Assembly (NCBI GenBank): GCA_037013495.1
Contig: CM072806.1
Location: 21,651,501 to 21,715,500, forward strand
Reading direction: 5' to 3'
DNA from: Hippophae tibetana
Lineage: Eukaryota > Streptophyta > Magnoliopsida > Rosales > Elaeagnaceae
DNA length: 64,000 nucleotides
A program made the position numbers and the translations under genes. The notes below the pieces were generated by a model, which was not told the origin of the DNA, did no database searches, and saw only the letters and a program-made list of their open reading frames with translations. Below are positions 48,790 through 59,523 of the stretch, in pieces (the first letter of the stretch is position 1; the number at the start of each line of letters is the position of its first letter).

Positions 48790-49630
48790 TGCAGATATTT
48801 CATGGATTCTCGGGTAACAGAGCTTGTAGATCTAAATATCCATTGAGGTATTTGAAAAGAAGGGTTTGGGCGAATATACCTGATACTCTACTTAACCGAG
48901 ATGATAGAATATCTATTCTATTTGATGCTACTGGTAATCCAATAGGGGAAAATGGCCAATAATTGAAATCATCTATTGATCGACTTGTGAAGTCTAGTAT
49001 ACCAATCAATATAAATGATTGGTCTCAGGTTGACGATGTAGAAAAGTTCAAAATATGGATAACCATCTGTGTTTTTACAGAATCGTTACAAAGTCAATGA
49101 GAATTGGAAGAAAAAGTGTTATAAGATTGCAAATAAGGCGTGGAAAGAGTACAAGACTTCCAAATTGGCAAAAAATTATGTGTTTCCATATTTGGAACCA
49201 CTTGATGAGGTAGAGCTCTACAAAATCCCTGAAAGACACCCCTAGATTACACCTCAAGTTTGGAAAGATTTCGTGGATTATAGACGTTCGGATGAATTTC
49301 AAATTATTAGGGAAGAACATCATAATATACAAATGCATAACATTCTTCCTAACCGTACTTGGAGGTCTTCAAATCCTGAAGTTAGATATAGAATGATATT
49401 ATTAATTCGTGTTAATTTATAAATATTTTTATATTTATTTTCCTCAATTTAATTTCATGTCATTGTTAATAAATTTTTCATAATTTATGTAGGAAGTTGA
49501 ATTGGTTAGACATGTTACCCGAACTGAATTGTACATAGAAATAAAGACTCCCAAAACGAAAAAGTCAAGATCGATATCTAAGCGAGGAGAAGAACAACTA
49601 AATAAATTGGTTAGTAGTTCTTTAAACTTA
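48790..49630 (+). pseudogene. CACTA TNP1-type (Transposase_24-like) gene segment
   Basis: Segments read ISILFDATGNPIGENGQ near 48908-48960, PININDWSQVDDVEKFKIW near 49000-49060, NENWKKKCYKIANKAWKEYK near 49095-49154, and DEFQIIREEHHNIQ near 49290-49330. This follows the Ptta/En/Spm plant transposase pattern (PF03004). At least one internal stop is present. It would encode the accessory DNA-binding protein of the element. Confidence 0.7.
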
Positions 49631-49939
49631 GTTATGATTATGCTTTAAACTTAAATAGAAATGTTATCACTTTAATGACTATTGTTGGGAGGGCATCTAG
49701 CATAAATGATGGATAGACTGTGCTACTTCCTATAGAAATTTCTGGTGTAGACCTCAGCAAACTTATATATCAATCGAGTGCATATTACAACTATTTGAAT
49801 ATCAAATGATCGATTTGAGTATAATTCAAGTGTGGACAAGGTGAGTCTTCAATCTATTTAATTTTCTTTCATTTATATAGAACATATATAATTATATTTA
49901 TATTATCTAATTACTTATTGAAATCTTTTTTTATATAGG

Positions 49940-50580
49940 GCTTGTTATTATCGACTTCAACATAATCACTCATCACATTTAGCAATGTTTTATGATTCTT
50001 CATATGTCAATCAATATCAAGAGAATGATGTTAGCATCATAGCTAAACAATTATGTGATAGGGCATTAACGTTTAACATAAATCAAAAGTTGATAATCCC
50101 TTGGCCACTAAGGTTTGAACAAGGCCAAGATCATTGGATGTTGATAATCATTGATATGTTCAATAATCATGCTTGTTATTGTGACTAAGCTTCCATAGAA
50201 TTGAGTAAAGATACAAAAGCAGTTGTTGAAATGTGAAAGTTATAGCTAGCTATTGGTTTCTTCTATTATTTTTGTAATATTTAATAAAAAAACTAACCGT
50301 TTTAAACCTTGATAGGGCATGGAAGTTGTGGAACAATTTTAGGGGCATTTCCCTTAAAAAATCTCATAAGCTTATATGGACAAAAGTTATGGTATGTACA
50401 AGAGAATATTAATAATTTTATTAATTTTACAATTGAATAATAAAGATGTTCGAATATGGAAAATCATATACACTTATTTTTTGTAGGTTCCACAACAAAA
50501 TAATGGAGTCATGTGTGGTTATTATGTCATGAAGTTTATAAGCAAAATCATCACAAATATCAAAATTCCAATTGATGATG
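49940..50580 (+). pseudogene. Ulp1-like (C48) cysteine protease segment in CACTA
   Basis: A segment near 49985-50185 includes QDHWMLIIIDMFNNHACYCD, which holds the His-Trp and the later Asp typical of Ulp1/SENP peptidases. After a non-coding gap, QQNNGVMCGYYVMKF near 50490-50540 supplies the conserved Gln and catalytic Cys. All four catalytic positions (His, Asp, Gln, Cys) are therefore visible, in separate exon-like pieces. C48 domains are known passengers of several plant DNA transposon groups. Whether it is still spliced and made is unknown. Confidence 0.75.
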
Positions 50581-51007
50581 TGGTAATATCTTTTACCTAT
50601 ATACAATTCTTTTTAACATATTTGAGTTATTTTTTGTAAATACATGAAATTACATTCTTATTTTGATTTTAAATACATGTAGTTCTTTGGTTGGAACAAG
50701 ATGGGATATGACCAGCAAATTTTTGATGATTTACGAGAGGAATGGGCAGAACACATGGTTCAAATTATATTCACAAAAAGAATCAAGAGAAGATTTTGAT
50801 GATCTTGAATAGCATATGACAACATAACGGTAACTTTTTTAATGATTTAATTTCTCTATTCTTGTGTCTGAATTCCCTTGTTTGATGGATGTTTTGTTTG
50901 ATGGATGGTTATGTGCTCAAGTATTTAGGGGAATGCATTGTTTGATGGACCTGTTTTTGGCCCAAACTTTATCTCATCTCTCTTGCCTGCTTTTCTTATG
51001 ACAACAT

Positions 51008-51332
51008 CATATTAGCACTTTATTAATCATTTGTCTATAAATATGAAGTTATCTAGAATCTCTGCTGGTATTTTTAATGCTAAAATGAGCTTTAAATATG
51101 AAATCAAGTATAACTCATATTTTGTTACTTGGCTTGTATGAGTTTGGTGCCCATGAACGTATTACAAAATTGTTCCATACGTTTAAAGACACCAAAAGTC
51201 ACACAAGCCAAGTAACAAAATATGAGTTACGCTTGATTTCATATTTAAAGCTCATTATAGCATTAAAAATACCAACAGAGATTCCAAATAATTTCATATT
51301 TATAGACAAATGATTAATAAAGTGCTAATATG
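51008..51332. repeat. Long hairpin in CACTA copy 2
   Basis: Left arm 51008-51149 (CATATTAGCACTTTATTAAT ...) pairs with right arm 51190-51332 (... GTGCTAATATG). The loop is about 40 bp and the arms are about 90% alike. It is the counterpart of 10609-10940 in copy 1. Confidence 0.9.
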
Positions 51333-51794
51333 AGTTCGAAGGGTTATATCACTTGGATATCGCTGTGGTAATCTCTTTTTCATGGTAATATTTATAATGA
51401 TGTAATTTTTCCATTCGTATGTCTCTAAAGCTTAGACTACTTATTTGTTGGATATTTACGTGCTCATGTATGTATGAGAATGAATTGTTATATGAACCTG
51501 GCATTTTTTGTCCAGTTTCCTTGTCACAATGTTGGTGATTCTAAGCCAACTAAGCTTGCTCGCACAATCCAATTACACTTTGACGATATTATTTTATTTG
51601 TAATTTAAGTTAACTATATATATATATGTATTGTATATACATTTTTTGTTTTTGTAATAAATTTAATTATCAAGTAATTAATTATATTTAAATTTTTAAT
51701 TATTTGTATTATTATTTATATTTTGGTTTTTAATGCTATATATATTGAATACAGGGTGGAGTGAAAAATGAGAATAAAAAAAAATCATAAAATG

Positions 51795-51890
51795 TAAAGT
51801 CGGTTGACCGCGTGAACTGACTTTACATTTTAAGTCACTCAATTTAAAGTCAGTTTTTAACCGACTTTAAAGCTCGTTTTTGTATTAGTG
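51795..51890 (+). repeat. Right end of CACTA copy 2
   Basis: AAAGTCGGTTGACC and AACCGACTTTAAAG words in both orientations lead to the terminal CTCGTTTTTGTATTAGTG. This mirrors the left terminus. Confidence 0.85.
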
Positions 51891-52800
51891 ATAATTGTGT
51901 CACTTGAAAGGTTACCTTAAGACCTTTGACTTATAGCATGAGCAAGTTGCCTTATTTGGTCTCTGAATTCCAAATTGAAGCCTCTTGAGTTTACCTTTTT
52001 CTATTTACTGATTGGATGAAGTCTTTTATCATCCCCATTAAAGAATTTGTATTTTCCTTAGTAGGTGGCTTCTTATCTTAGACTTGAGATTGTTGTGGTT
52101 GTTGAAAATCAAGTGGAAATGATTGATAGTTACCACCTTGATTGTTGTTATTACTCTAAGAGAAATTTGGATGTTGTCTCCATCTTATGTTATATGTGTT
52201 TAAGGATGGATTATTGTTTCTGTTCACATTACCAACATAAAATGACGATTCAAGATTATTTAGACAATTATCAAACAAATGAGCCACACCATGAAACATA
52301 CAAGACACCTATGAATTTTATACCTAGTTTATACTTGCTAGCAAGTTTTAAGCCTTCAAAAGATTCACCAAAGATGACATTTAAGTTGTAAGTGTCATGA
52401 TATCATTTATCTCATGGACTATGGCTAATCTTCTTATAGATGCAATTCTATCCATTGGCTATTGATAATTATTGCTAGTTAATTTCTCAAGTAACTCATA
52501 AGCTTGATTATAAGATTTGGCTAGCAAAACTCTATTAGTGGATGCATCAACAATAGTTCTTGTTTGAACATTGAGACTGTTGTAGAAAGTCTTTATTTAG
52601 ATCCAACGAGGGATACAAAAGTGAGAACACTTCCTTAAAAGTTCATTGAATTTTCCCATGTTTCATATAAAGATTCCCCTTTATATTATTGATATAAGGT
52701 AATGTGATTCCTAAGCTTGGAATGCCTAATCAAATCTCTTACTTACGTGATGTCCAAATGACGTCTTCTGATTAGTCTTACATTAAAAAATTCATATACA
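51891..52800 (-). mobile_element. Athila/Tat-like gypsy fragment A, gag part
   Basis: On minus, gag words are clear: TRTIVDAS-like sequence near 52540-52570, and a GNVNRNNNPSLNTYN stretch near 52160-52240 that parallels the NPYSNTYNPGW tail of Athila/Tat gag. The element continues at 42012 downward on the other side of the CACTA insertion. Old, broken many times, no LTRs seen. Confidence 0.7.
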
Positions 52801-53049
52801 AATTCAAAAAGTTAAGAAAAAATTATATTTTCACTCCTTTTTACTAGAAGTTCATATTTTAATATTTTTAATCCCAAAAATTCTACTTATTGAATAAAAC
52901 AAACAAATATTAAGAAAAAATACACTGATGACTCTACTTTCATAAAATCATCAATTTTCATGTGTAATGCTTTGCACCAATGCTATCTCTAAGTTATCAC
53001 CTCCTACACTTGTGCTAAAATAATCTTGTAGTAAATAAAAAAAATGCAT

Positions 53050-54750
53050 CAATAGAAAAACGTGATTCAAGATCATTAGGGTACCTTATAGCATCACATA
53101 ATCTGAACTTAATGATCTATCCTTCAATTTCCATAGTTAAGGTGCCTTCGTGAAAGTCAATCTTGGTACAAGAAATCCTAAGAAATGGCCTGGCCAATAT
53201 GAGAGGGAGTGCAGTCGATATGGGGTCATGCTTCATCTCAAGTACAAAGAAATCAATAGGAAAAATGAGCTCATTCACTTGCATAAGTATGTCCTTCAAT
53301 AGGCCTTTAGGATACCTATTTGTACGGTCTACCAGTTGGGATTACCTTTGTTTCTTTCAAATCTTCAAGATCTAATATTTCATACACCAAATATGGCATC
53401 AAATTAATAGATGCCTCCAAATCACACTATCATCTACCAAACTTTTTCCCTCCAATAGTACATGGAATGGTAAAACTATCAGCATCCTTCAAATTAAGTG
53501 AATTAAGTGGTAGCTTATGTTGCAAAACAACTAATATATCCTCACTTAAAGCCATAGTCTCATCCTTAGTAAATCTTCTCTTGTTAATACAAAGCTCTTT
53601 AAGGAACTTTGCATACTTAAGAACTTGTTTGATAGTGTCTAAAAGATGTATGTTCACTTGAACTTTCCAAAAAGTATCCTAGGTTTCCTTATCAATTTGC
53701 TCGTTCTTTGATTTTATAAACATGTGAGGAAAAGGTAAAGATAAATTAACTAAACTTTGAACTTCTTTACTTACCTTAGGATCATTAAAACTTGTAGGTT
53801 TAGGGGCTATTTTGTTCAATTCTATAGCTTTAGGAGACTTGTTGAATTCTATGCTAGCCTTGTCTTGCTCAAGATCCTTAGTTTGTTGTCTTTCTTGCTT
53901 ATTTGCATTCTTCTTCATTCTAGACTACTCAAGAATTTTTTTCCCACTCCTTAAAGTATTGGCATTCAACTGCTCCATCTTTGGATTCACCAAAGTTTGG
54001 CTAGGAAACTTTCCAACTTGGTGTTATTGCCCCATCAAACTTGCTATTTGGCTCACTTGGTTCTCAATATTCTCAATTGCTTTATCTATTTTATGTTGAT
54101 AAGATTGAGTAGAGTAAGTTAAAGAAACAATTAAATCCTTAATAGACTTACTTAGAATAATTTCTTATTAAAGATGTTGATATGGTGCTTATGGCCTAGC
54201 TTGGAAGAAACCAGGTGGATGGTTAAAGGTGAAGAAGAAGACTACTTATCTAACATTGTTTTGATTGTTTCACTTAAGGTTTGGATGATCATGCCACACT
54301 TTATTGTAAGTGTTGGAGTATGGATCATACTTTTGCTTTAGCTGCCCTTGAAATCCTCCTAACGCATTAGCTTGCTCAAAACCATCATGATTCACCAACG
54401 AAGGACAAATGTTTACGACATGTCTTTTCATTATACATACATATCATACTTGTTGTGGAGCCACCACAACTTGTTACACAAGATTAGTGAAGCTAGTTAA
54501 TTTTCATTCAATACTATAATTATTACTTACATCATTGACTTTCTTAAGAGATAACTCATTTATCCCTCCAAATAGTTATGCATTTCTAGATATATTTTGT
54601 TAACAATTTCCCTAGCATTAGTTGGTGTCTTTTCCATGAATTCTAATCCACTTACTACATTAAACATTACACGATTTATGCCACACAATCCCTCGTAGAA
54701 GTATTGTATGAGAAAATGCTCTAAACATTCACTTTAAGACTTGGGTTTAA
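53050..54750 (-). mobile_element. Athila/Tat-like gypsy fragment B, gag-protease
   Basis: On minus: gag near 54.2-54.75 kb (FLIQYFYEGLCGINR), a linker near 53.7-53.9 kb, a pre-protease region YAKFLKELCINKRR near 53.58-53.62 kb, and the end of protease (LILARPFLRISCTKIDFHEG) near 53.14-53.20 kb. It lies upstream of, and in the same orientation as, fragment A. It has its own gag and is therefore a separate copy. Old and broken many times. Confidence 0.75.
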
Positions 54751-54944
54751 GCCTCAATGGGGTACCTAGTTTTGTGGAAGGTGAGGAGGCAAATAACTAT
54801 TGGTTTACCACACACGCGTGTGTTATTGTCGTTCGTCAGACTAAGCCAAGTTCAAGTTTGTATTCGTGAGGTGACACTTTATTTTTTAGATAAATATTAT
54901 TTTTTGTTTTTATTATTACAAATATATTCTTTTTTTAACCAATC

Positions 54945-55200
54945 AGAGAAGACTCATTTTGTTAAAATGAGTCTTTCTTTGTTCACATTTCCTTCAACGT
55001 CATTTTTATGAACGTCATTTTTATGAACGTTTCTCCTCAACGTCTGCTTTAATTTTCATCTATAAATAGAGACAGTAGCCTACAACAAAACTAACTCTTT
55101 CTAATAATTTTCTTTATACATCTCTTATTACACAGTTTTTGTTTTTATTCTTTTGTTTTGAACAACCCAATTTAATAGAGTTACAATATTTCAGTCCTCT
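54945..55200 (+). promoter_or_regulatory. LTR-like promoter module with TATA box
   Basis: A 10-bp inverted repeat (GACTCATTTT-GTT-AAAATGAGTC, 54951-54973) precedes repeated AACGTCATTTTTATG words (near 54998-55028) and a canonical TATAAATA at 55061-55068. This layout looks like the U3/R part of an LTR, perhaps a solo LTR, but no boundaries or target duplication were identified. Confidence 0.35.
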
Positions 55201-55508
55201 ATAGTTAGTAAACTTTCAAAAAAAAAATTAAATTATGGACTATTTTATCTTTGGAGGGAAGATTATAAGATTGAAATTATTTGTATAATTTGAATACAGT
55301 TATAAAATGTCTTAAAAATAATTACTTAATTCATGACTTAATTTAAACAGTTATTTTAATAAATTCATTTCTTATTTTATTACTTGTAAAATAACGTTCA
55401 CAAATTCATTCACTTTTATTCTTGAATTTATTAACATAAAATCAATTTAATAGCAATTTAGAAAAAGGGAAGAAGAAAAATGCCTAACAAACTGCAACAC
55501 TCCTACTT

Positions 55509-55984
55509 AGGGGTGTGCAAAAAATCCGATCATCAGATCAATCCAATCCGATCCGTTGATTTTTCATCCGATCTGATCCAATCCGATGGTCGGATCGGAT
55601 GAAGATTTTTTCCATCCGTTAAGTGCGGATCGAATGACGAATTTCACTACGATTCATCCGATCCGACCGAAATTAAATATATATATATATATATAATTAA
55701 TATATATTTATTTAATTTTTTAATGTTTTTTTTTTAAGTTAAATAATTTTATATTATGATTTATGTAAAAAATTAAAAAAATTATTTAAAAATACAAAAA
55801 ATAGAGTTAATTAAATTTATTGGTCGGATTGATCGGATGTCATCCGAATAGTTTACGGATCAGATTGAACGAATGTAAGAGATGATCGGATCGATTACAG
55901 ATTAGCATGTTTCAATCCGAGCGGATGATCGGATCGAATCAGATGACAAAAAAATCAACGGTTTTGATCCGATGAACAACACTA
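55509..55984. mobile_element. hAT-like MITE rich in CGGATCGGAT words
   Basis: A 476-bp non-coding block begins AGGGGTGTGCAAAAAATCCG and ends ATCCGATGAACAACACTA. It is flanked by identical CTCCTACTT (55500-55508 and 55985-55993). An 8-9 bp duplication and an AGGGGTGTGC-type end fit hAT elements. About fourteen ATCCGA/TCGGAT hexamers in both orientations crowd the two ends, around an AT-rich centre (55670-55815) that includes a (TA)n run. It is too short to encode a transposase. Confidence 0.8.
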
Positions 55985-55993
55985 CTCCTACTT

Positions 55994-56435
55994 AATCAAT
56001 TTATGTGAGACACCAATACAACCATCGAACGCTTATTTGATTCTTTTGAGATGTAACTCTCTTGTCAAGCACACTTTATATTAAACCACAAACCCCACGA
56101 CAAATAATAAATGTTATATAGACGAAAAGTAAGAACAATTAGAAAAACATACTTATATAATTACTGAGTGCGTCGACCTGTTGCTAAATTTACAGAACAA
56201 ATTTTATTATTAATATAATAAAGAAAATGCACACATTATCACTTATATTTTTATAATTAATTATACTATAATATTATTATTAATAAAATTATTTTTAATA
56301 TAAAACTATCACTCAACTTACATTAAATTTGAACAAACAGATATTCCTCAAAGCACAAAAATGCCCATTTTAGTTTCTCTTTATTTACAACACAAACCCA
56401 AATAATTACCTCCCCCACCAAGAAAAAATTAAAGA
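55994..56435. other. 3' flank of the 56-59 kb gene
   Basis: AT-rich, no further feature seen. It should contain the 3' UTR of the minus-strand gene ending at 56436. Confidence 0.4.
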
Positions 56436-59400
56436 TCATTGAGTCCCCAAACCCATCCAACATATCAATTCCTCCTTCGGAGCCTCCCACCTCCCGACAC
56501 TCCTATTCTTCATCTCCCTAAAATCATCAACACATTGCTTCATTTTCAAGCCCTCCACTCTTTTCCTCTCATCAGCTAGTTCTTTCCTGGCCACACGATC
56601 AAATGTCTTTTCTAAACCCATTTCCCAATTATTATGAGCATCACAAAGCTCCATTGTACCATTACTCCAATGTGTCCAACTCCACTCTTTATTCAACCCC
56701 ATCATCACTTCACCCACGCATGGCCCTTTGCATACCGGTGTACATGGCCTACACTTGGCTCCACTAAGTGGACCTTTGCTAGACAACGCCGCCACCGGTA
56801 CTCCGAACTGGGTTGGTGGAAATCTGTATGTCCGGTCTGATACAATGCAAAACGGTAGTTGTTTTGTAACATAATGTATGCCTTGCGTGGTTAGTTGGGC
56901 CTTGAATGCAGCCTCCGAGTTGAGTTGGTGTAACTCGGCCAAGTCAAGCTTTGAGATAAGGGAGAGACGAGAGAGAGCAACAATTGAAGTGTTGAGATCT
57001 CCAATTCCTAGACGGTCATTGAGTCCACCATAAGAAGATCCCGGTGGGACTAAGTATTGTCCTGGAATGAAGGTTTTTGGGTGAAGTGGGGCGTTCCAAT
57101 ACCCATCAACTCGGGTTCGGACTATCCAATTGTATGTGAAATTGTTTTGCTTTTGGTATTCTTGGATCATTGTTAAACAACCCTCTACCAGAGTGAAATA
57201 TTGCAAAAGTCCCTGGAAAACACAAAATCATATTAGTTTTTGTTTTCAAAATTGATAGCCCAATGCCGCATCTTGTTCTGTACAAAAAATCCAGAAGCTA
57301 CGAGGAAACAACAAAACAATAAAGACGAAAGCGAAAAGGATTAGTACGGCCATCTCTACTAATAGGAGAATGTCAGCAACACTATTCTATGTATTTTTTA
57401 ATACACTTAGTTAATATGTTGCACATGTTAGGAAAAGATTAGTCTAAAAAAGGGACGAATTTTTTTTATGACACTTAATAGCACTTCTCAATAAATACCA
57501 GAACAGTCCATTGCAAACAGAATTCGAACATTAGAAAAAGAATGGAGTCATGAATGTTGCTTACCATCATATTTAATGTTAACTTTTAAAATCGAAAAAA
57601 CCATCATTTTATTTTTAATATTTCTATGTAAATTATAAAAAATAACATTTATATAATATATAATAACAAAAATAATAACTTGATCCTATTACTTAAAATT
57701 AAATAACTTTTAATATTAAATAATTTTTAAATAATTATAATTAAATTGAAATTACGTTTAATTAAATAATATATATTTTATAAATTTTAAGCATATTATT
57801 TTTATTAATTTTTAAAATTTATACTAAATGTAGTGAGCATGTAACATGCAAAAAGCTCCGGACAAATAGAATTAATTAAAGTTCAAATACATGTGTTGTT
57901 ATGAGGTTCGTCTGGGTTTGCGTATTCACAATCATTTCTTAGACGAACAGTCACTATTCGAGTGAATATTTAATTAATCTAATTAATTAAAAAACTACAC
58001 GTGGAGATTTTTTTTTTCTTGACTTTGTATTAATAATGCACACCACGAAAGTTGAGAGACTATATCATGATGGGCTCTCTTTGCTTTCAGAAAAAAAGAT
58101 TGCGGGTCTAAAGTCGTATGAACAGAAGAATCAGATTATTTGAAATGAAAGAACGAGATGAAAGACAGGTTTAAAGAATTGGAACTGGAACAGGTCACAT
58201 ATGGCTGGTTCATGGAACCCATCAGATCAAGACTCTGAATTCGCAGGGTACAAACTTCAGTTACATGTTAAATTTTATTGATTTATAGATACGCATCATA
58301 ATATTAAATAATATAAAACCCAGAAATTTTTTATAAATTTTGTAATTTATTTTTGAATGAATATATAATTAAAATACAATTGTAATTGGAGTTTTGTAGG
58401 TATAGTTTCATTTTTTGATTAGGAAATAAAAATGGGTAAAATTATTACCGTATCATATTTTGTATAGAATTATTAAGTTGTTTTCATAAAATATTTATTA
58501 TTATCAATTTTAAAAATTATCTGAGATATTCTTAATAAATTTTAATTGGTATAGAATAAATATATTAAAGATAAAATAACAGTTTTGATAATTTTTAAAT
58601 TTAAGAATAAATTGGATATAGAAACAACAAAATGGAATGGGGAGTATTAATAAGGGATTTTAAACTAACCTAAATTACATAAACCTAACTAAATTTGAAC
58701 CTAATCTTTTTAGAGCAATTAATATCGTTTTTTAGAAACAACAAAATGGAATGGGGACACAGTTACAACAAATACAATTAAGACATTAAATGTTTGATGA
58801 TCTTTCCTTTTAGTATTCTCGTCAAATTAGGTACCACAATTTTAATAATAATAACAACTAATTTACGAAGAAAAATGGAAAATAAAAGGAAAAAAGTAAT
58901 TAAAAGGAGAGAAAAAAGCGGGGTCCTACCTGGATACCGTTTGGTGAGTTCTTCGACGTCAGAACTCGGAGCTGCGACTCAGTTTCCGGCACTGGGTTGG
59001 GCTTGAAAATTCGGATTGAGGCGATTCTCGGCGCGTTCTTCAACAAAGAAAACTTGAATGCATTTACATCCAACGGACTATGAAGAAAGAGATCCGAATT
59101 AGGATACTGCTTGAGAATATTTTCTATTATCGAAGGTCCTGTGAGCTCAAACCTTCTAGCCCCACCAACCAAACATACCGCAATTCTCGAATGATCCAAC
59201 TGATCCTTCCTCCTCCTTCTCCTCCTCCTCGTCGTTGGAGTCGGCGCCGGTTCACTCCGATTCAACACGGAGTTTACCAATGGCGGCGGAGTAGAGTAAT
59301 TAAACGAATTAATAACTGTAATATTTTCAGGAGGCTCTATATGACTGCCAATAAAGAATAATTTAACAGGGGCTAAAGAGGAAGAAGAGTTGGTATATTT

Positions 59401-59523
59401 AGAAGAGATTAAGAGGAAAAAAATGAGAGAAAGTGGAGGAATCAAAAGGAAAAGTAAGCGCCAATCAAGATCAGAAATCCATTTGGTAAAGCACATTGTG
59501 ATATTTTGAGATTTCTTTAGCAT
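56436..59523 (-). CDS. Predicted type II membrane protein, DUF7796-like plant family
   Basis: Two exons, 58930-59523 and 56436-57212, joined in phase 0. Donor CAG|GTAGGA and acceptor TTTTCCAG|GGA bound a 1717-bp intron. The product has about 456 residues. A short cytosolic N-terminus is followed by one hydrophobic segment (about 21-40, [19 protein letters not shown]), a Ser/Pro/Arg-rich stem with Asn-linked sites, and a run of eight basic residues (99-106). A conserved domain begins [20 protein letters not shown] (114-133). The second exon holds [16 protein letters not shown] and a Cys-rich stretch ([17 protein letters not shown]). The layout suggests a Golgi or other secretory-pathway protein, possibly glycosyltransferase-like, but I know of no assigned reaction. 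Start choice: the first Met at 59523; a second Met ten residues on is possible. The family name is from memory. Confidence 0.85.

Larger units (their letters stand above)
42013..51890 (+). mobile_element. CACTA (En/Spm) element, copy 2, 9.9 kb
   Basis: The left end CACTACTACAAAAAGGGG at 42013 and right end CTCGTTTTTGTATTAGTG ending at 51890 form the terminal inverted repeat. Flanking triplets are ACA and ATA, an imperfect 3-bp target duplication. Inside, in order: subterminal repeats, a TNP2-type transposase gene interrupted by a solo LTR, a TNP1-type region, a Ulp1-like protease segment, a long hairpin, and right subterminal sequence. It sits in an Athila/Tat-like fossil. The reading frames are interrupted in places, so it is probably not autonomous now, but it is far more complete than copy 1. 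Confidence 0.93.

Noticed and set aside
54757-55011. 84-codon frame near the orphan promoter module
   Set aside because: It runs through the palindrome and AT-rich DNA and ends in a low-complexity Phe/Ser tail.
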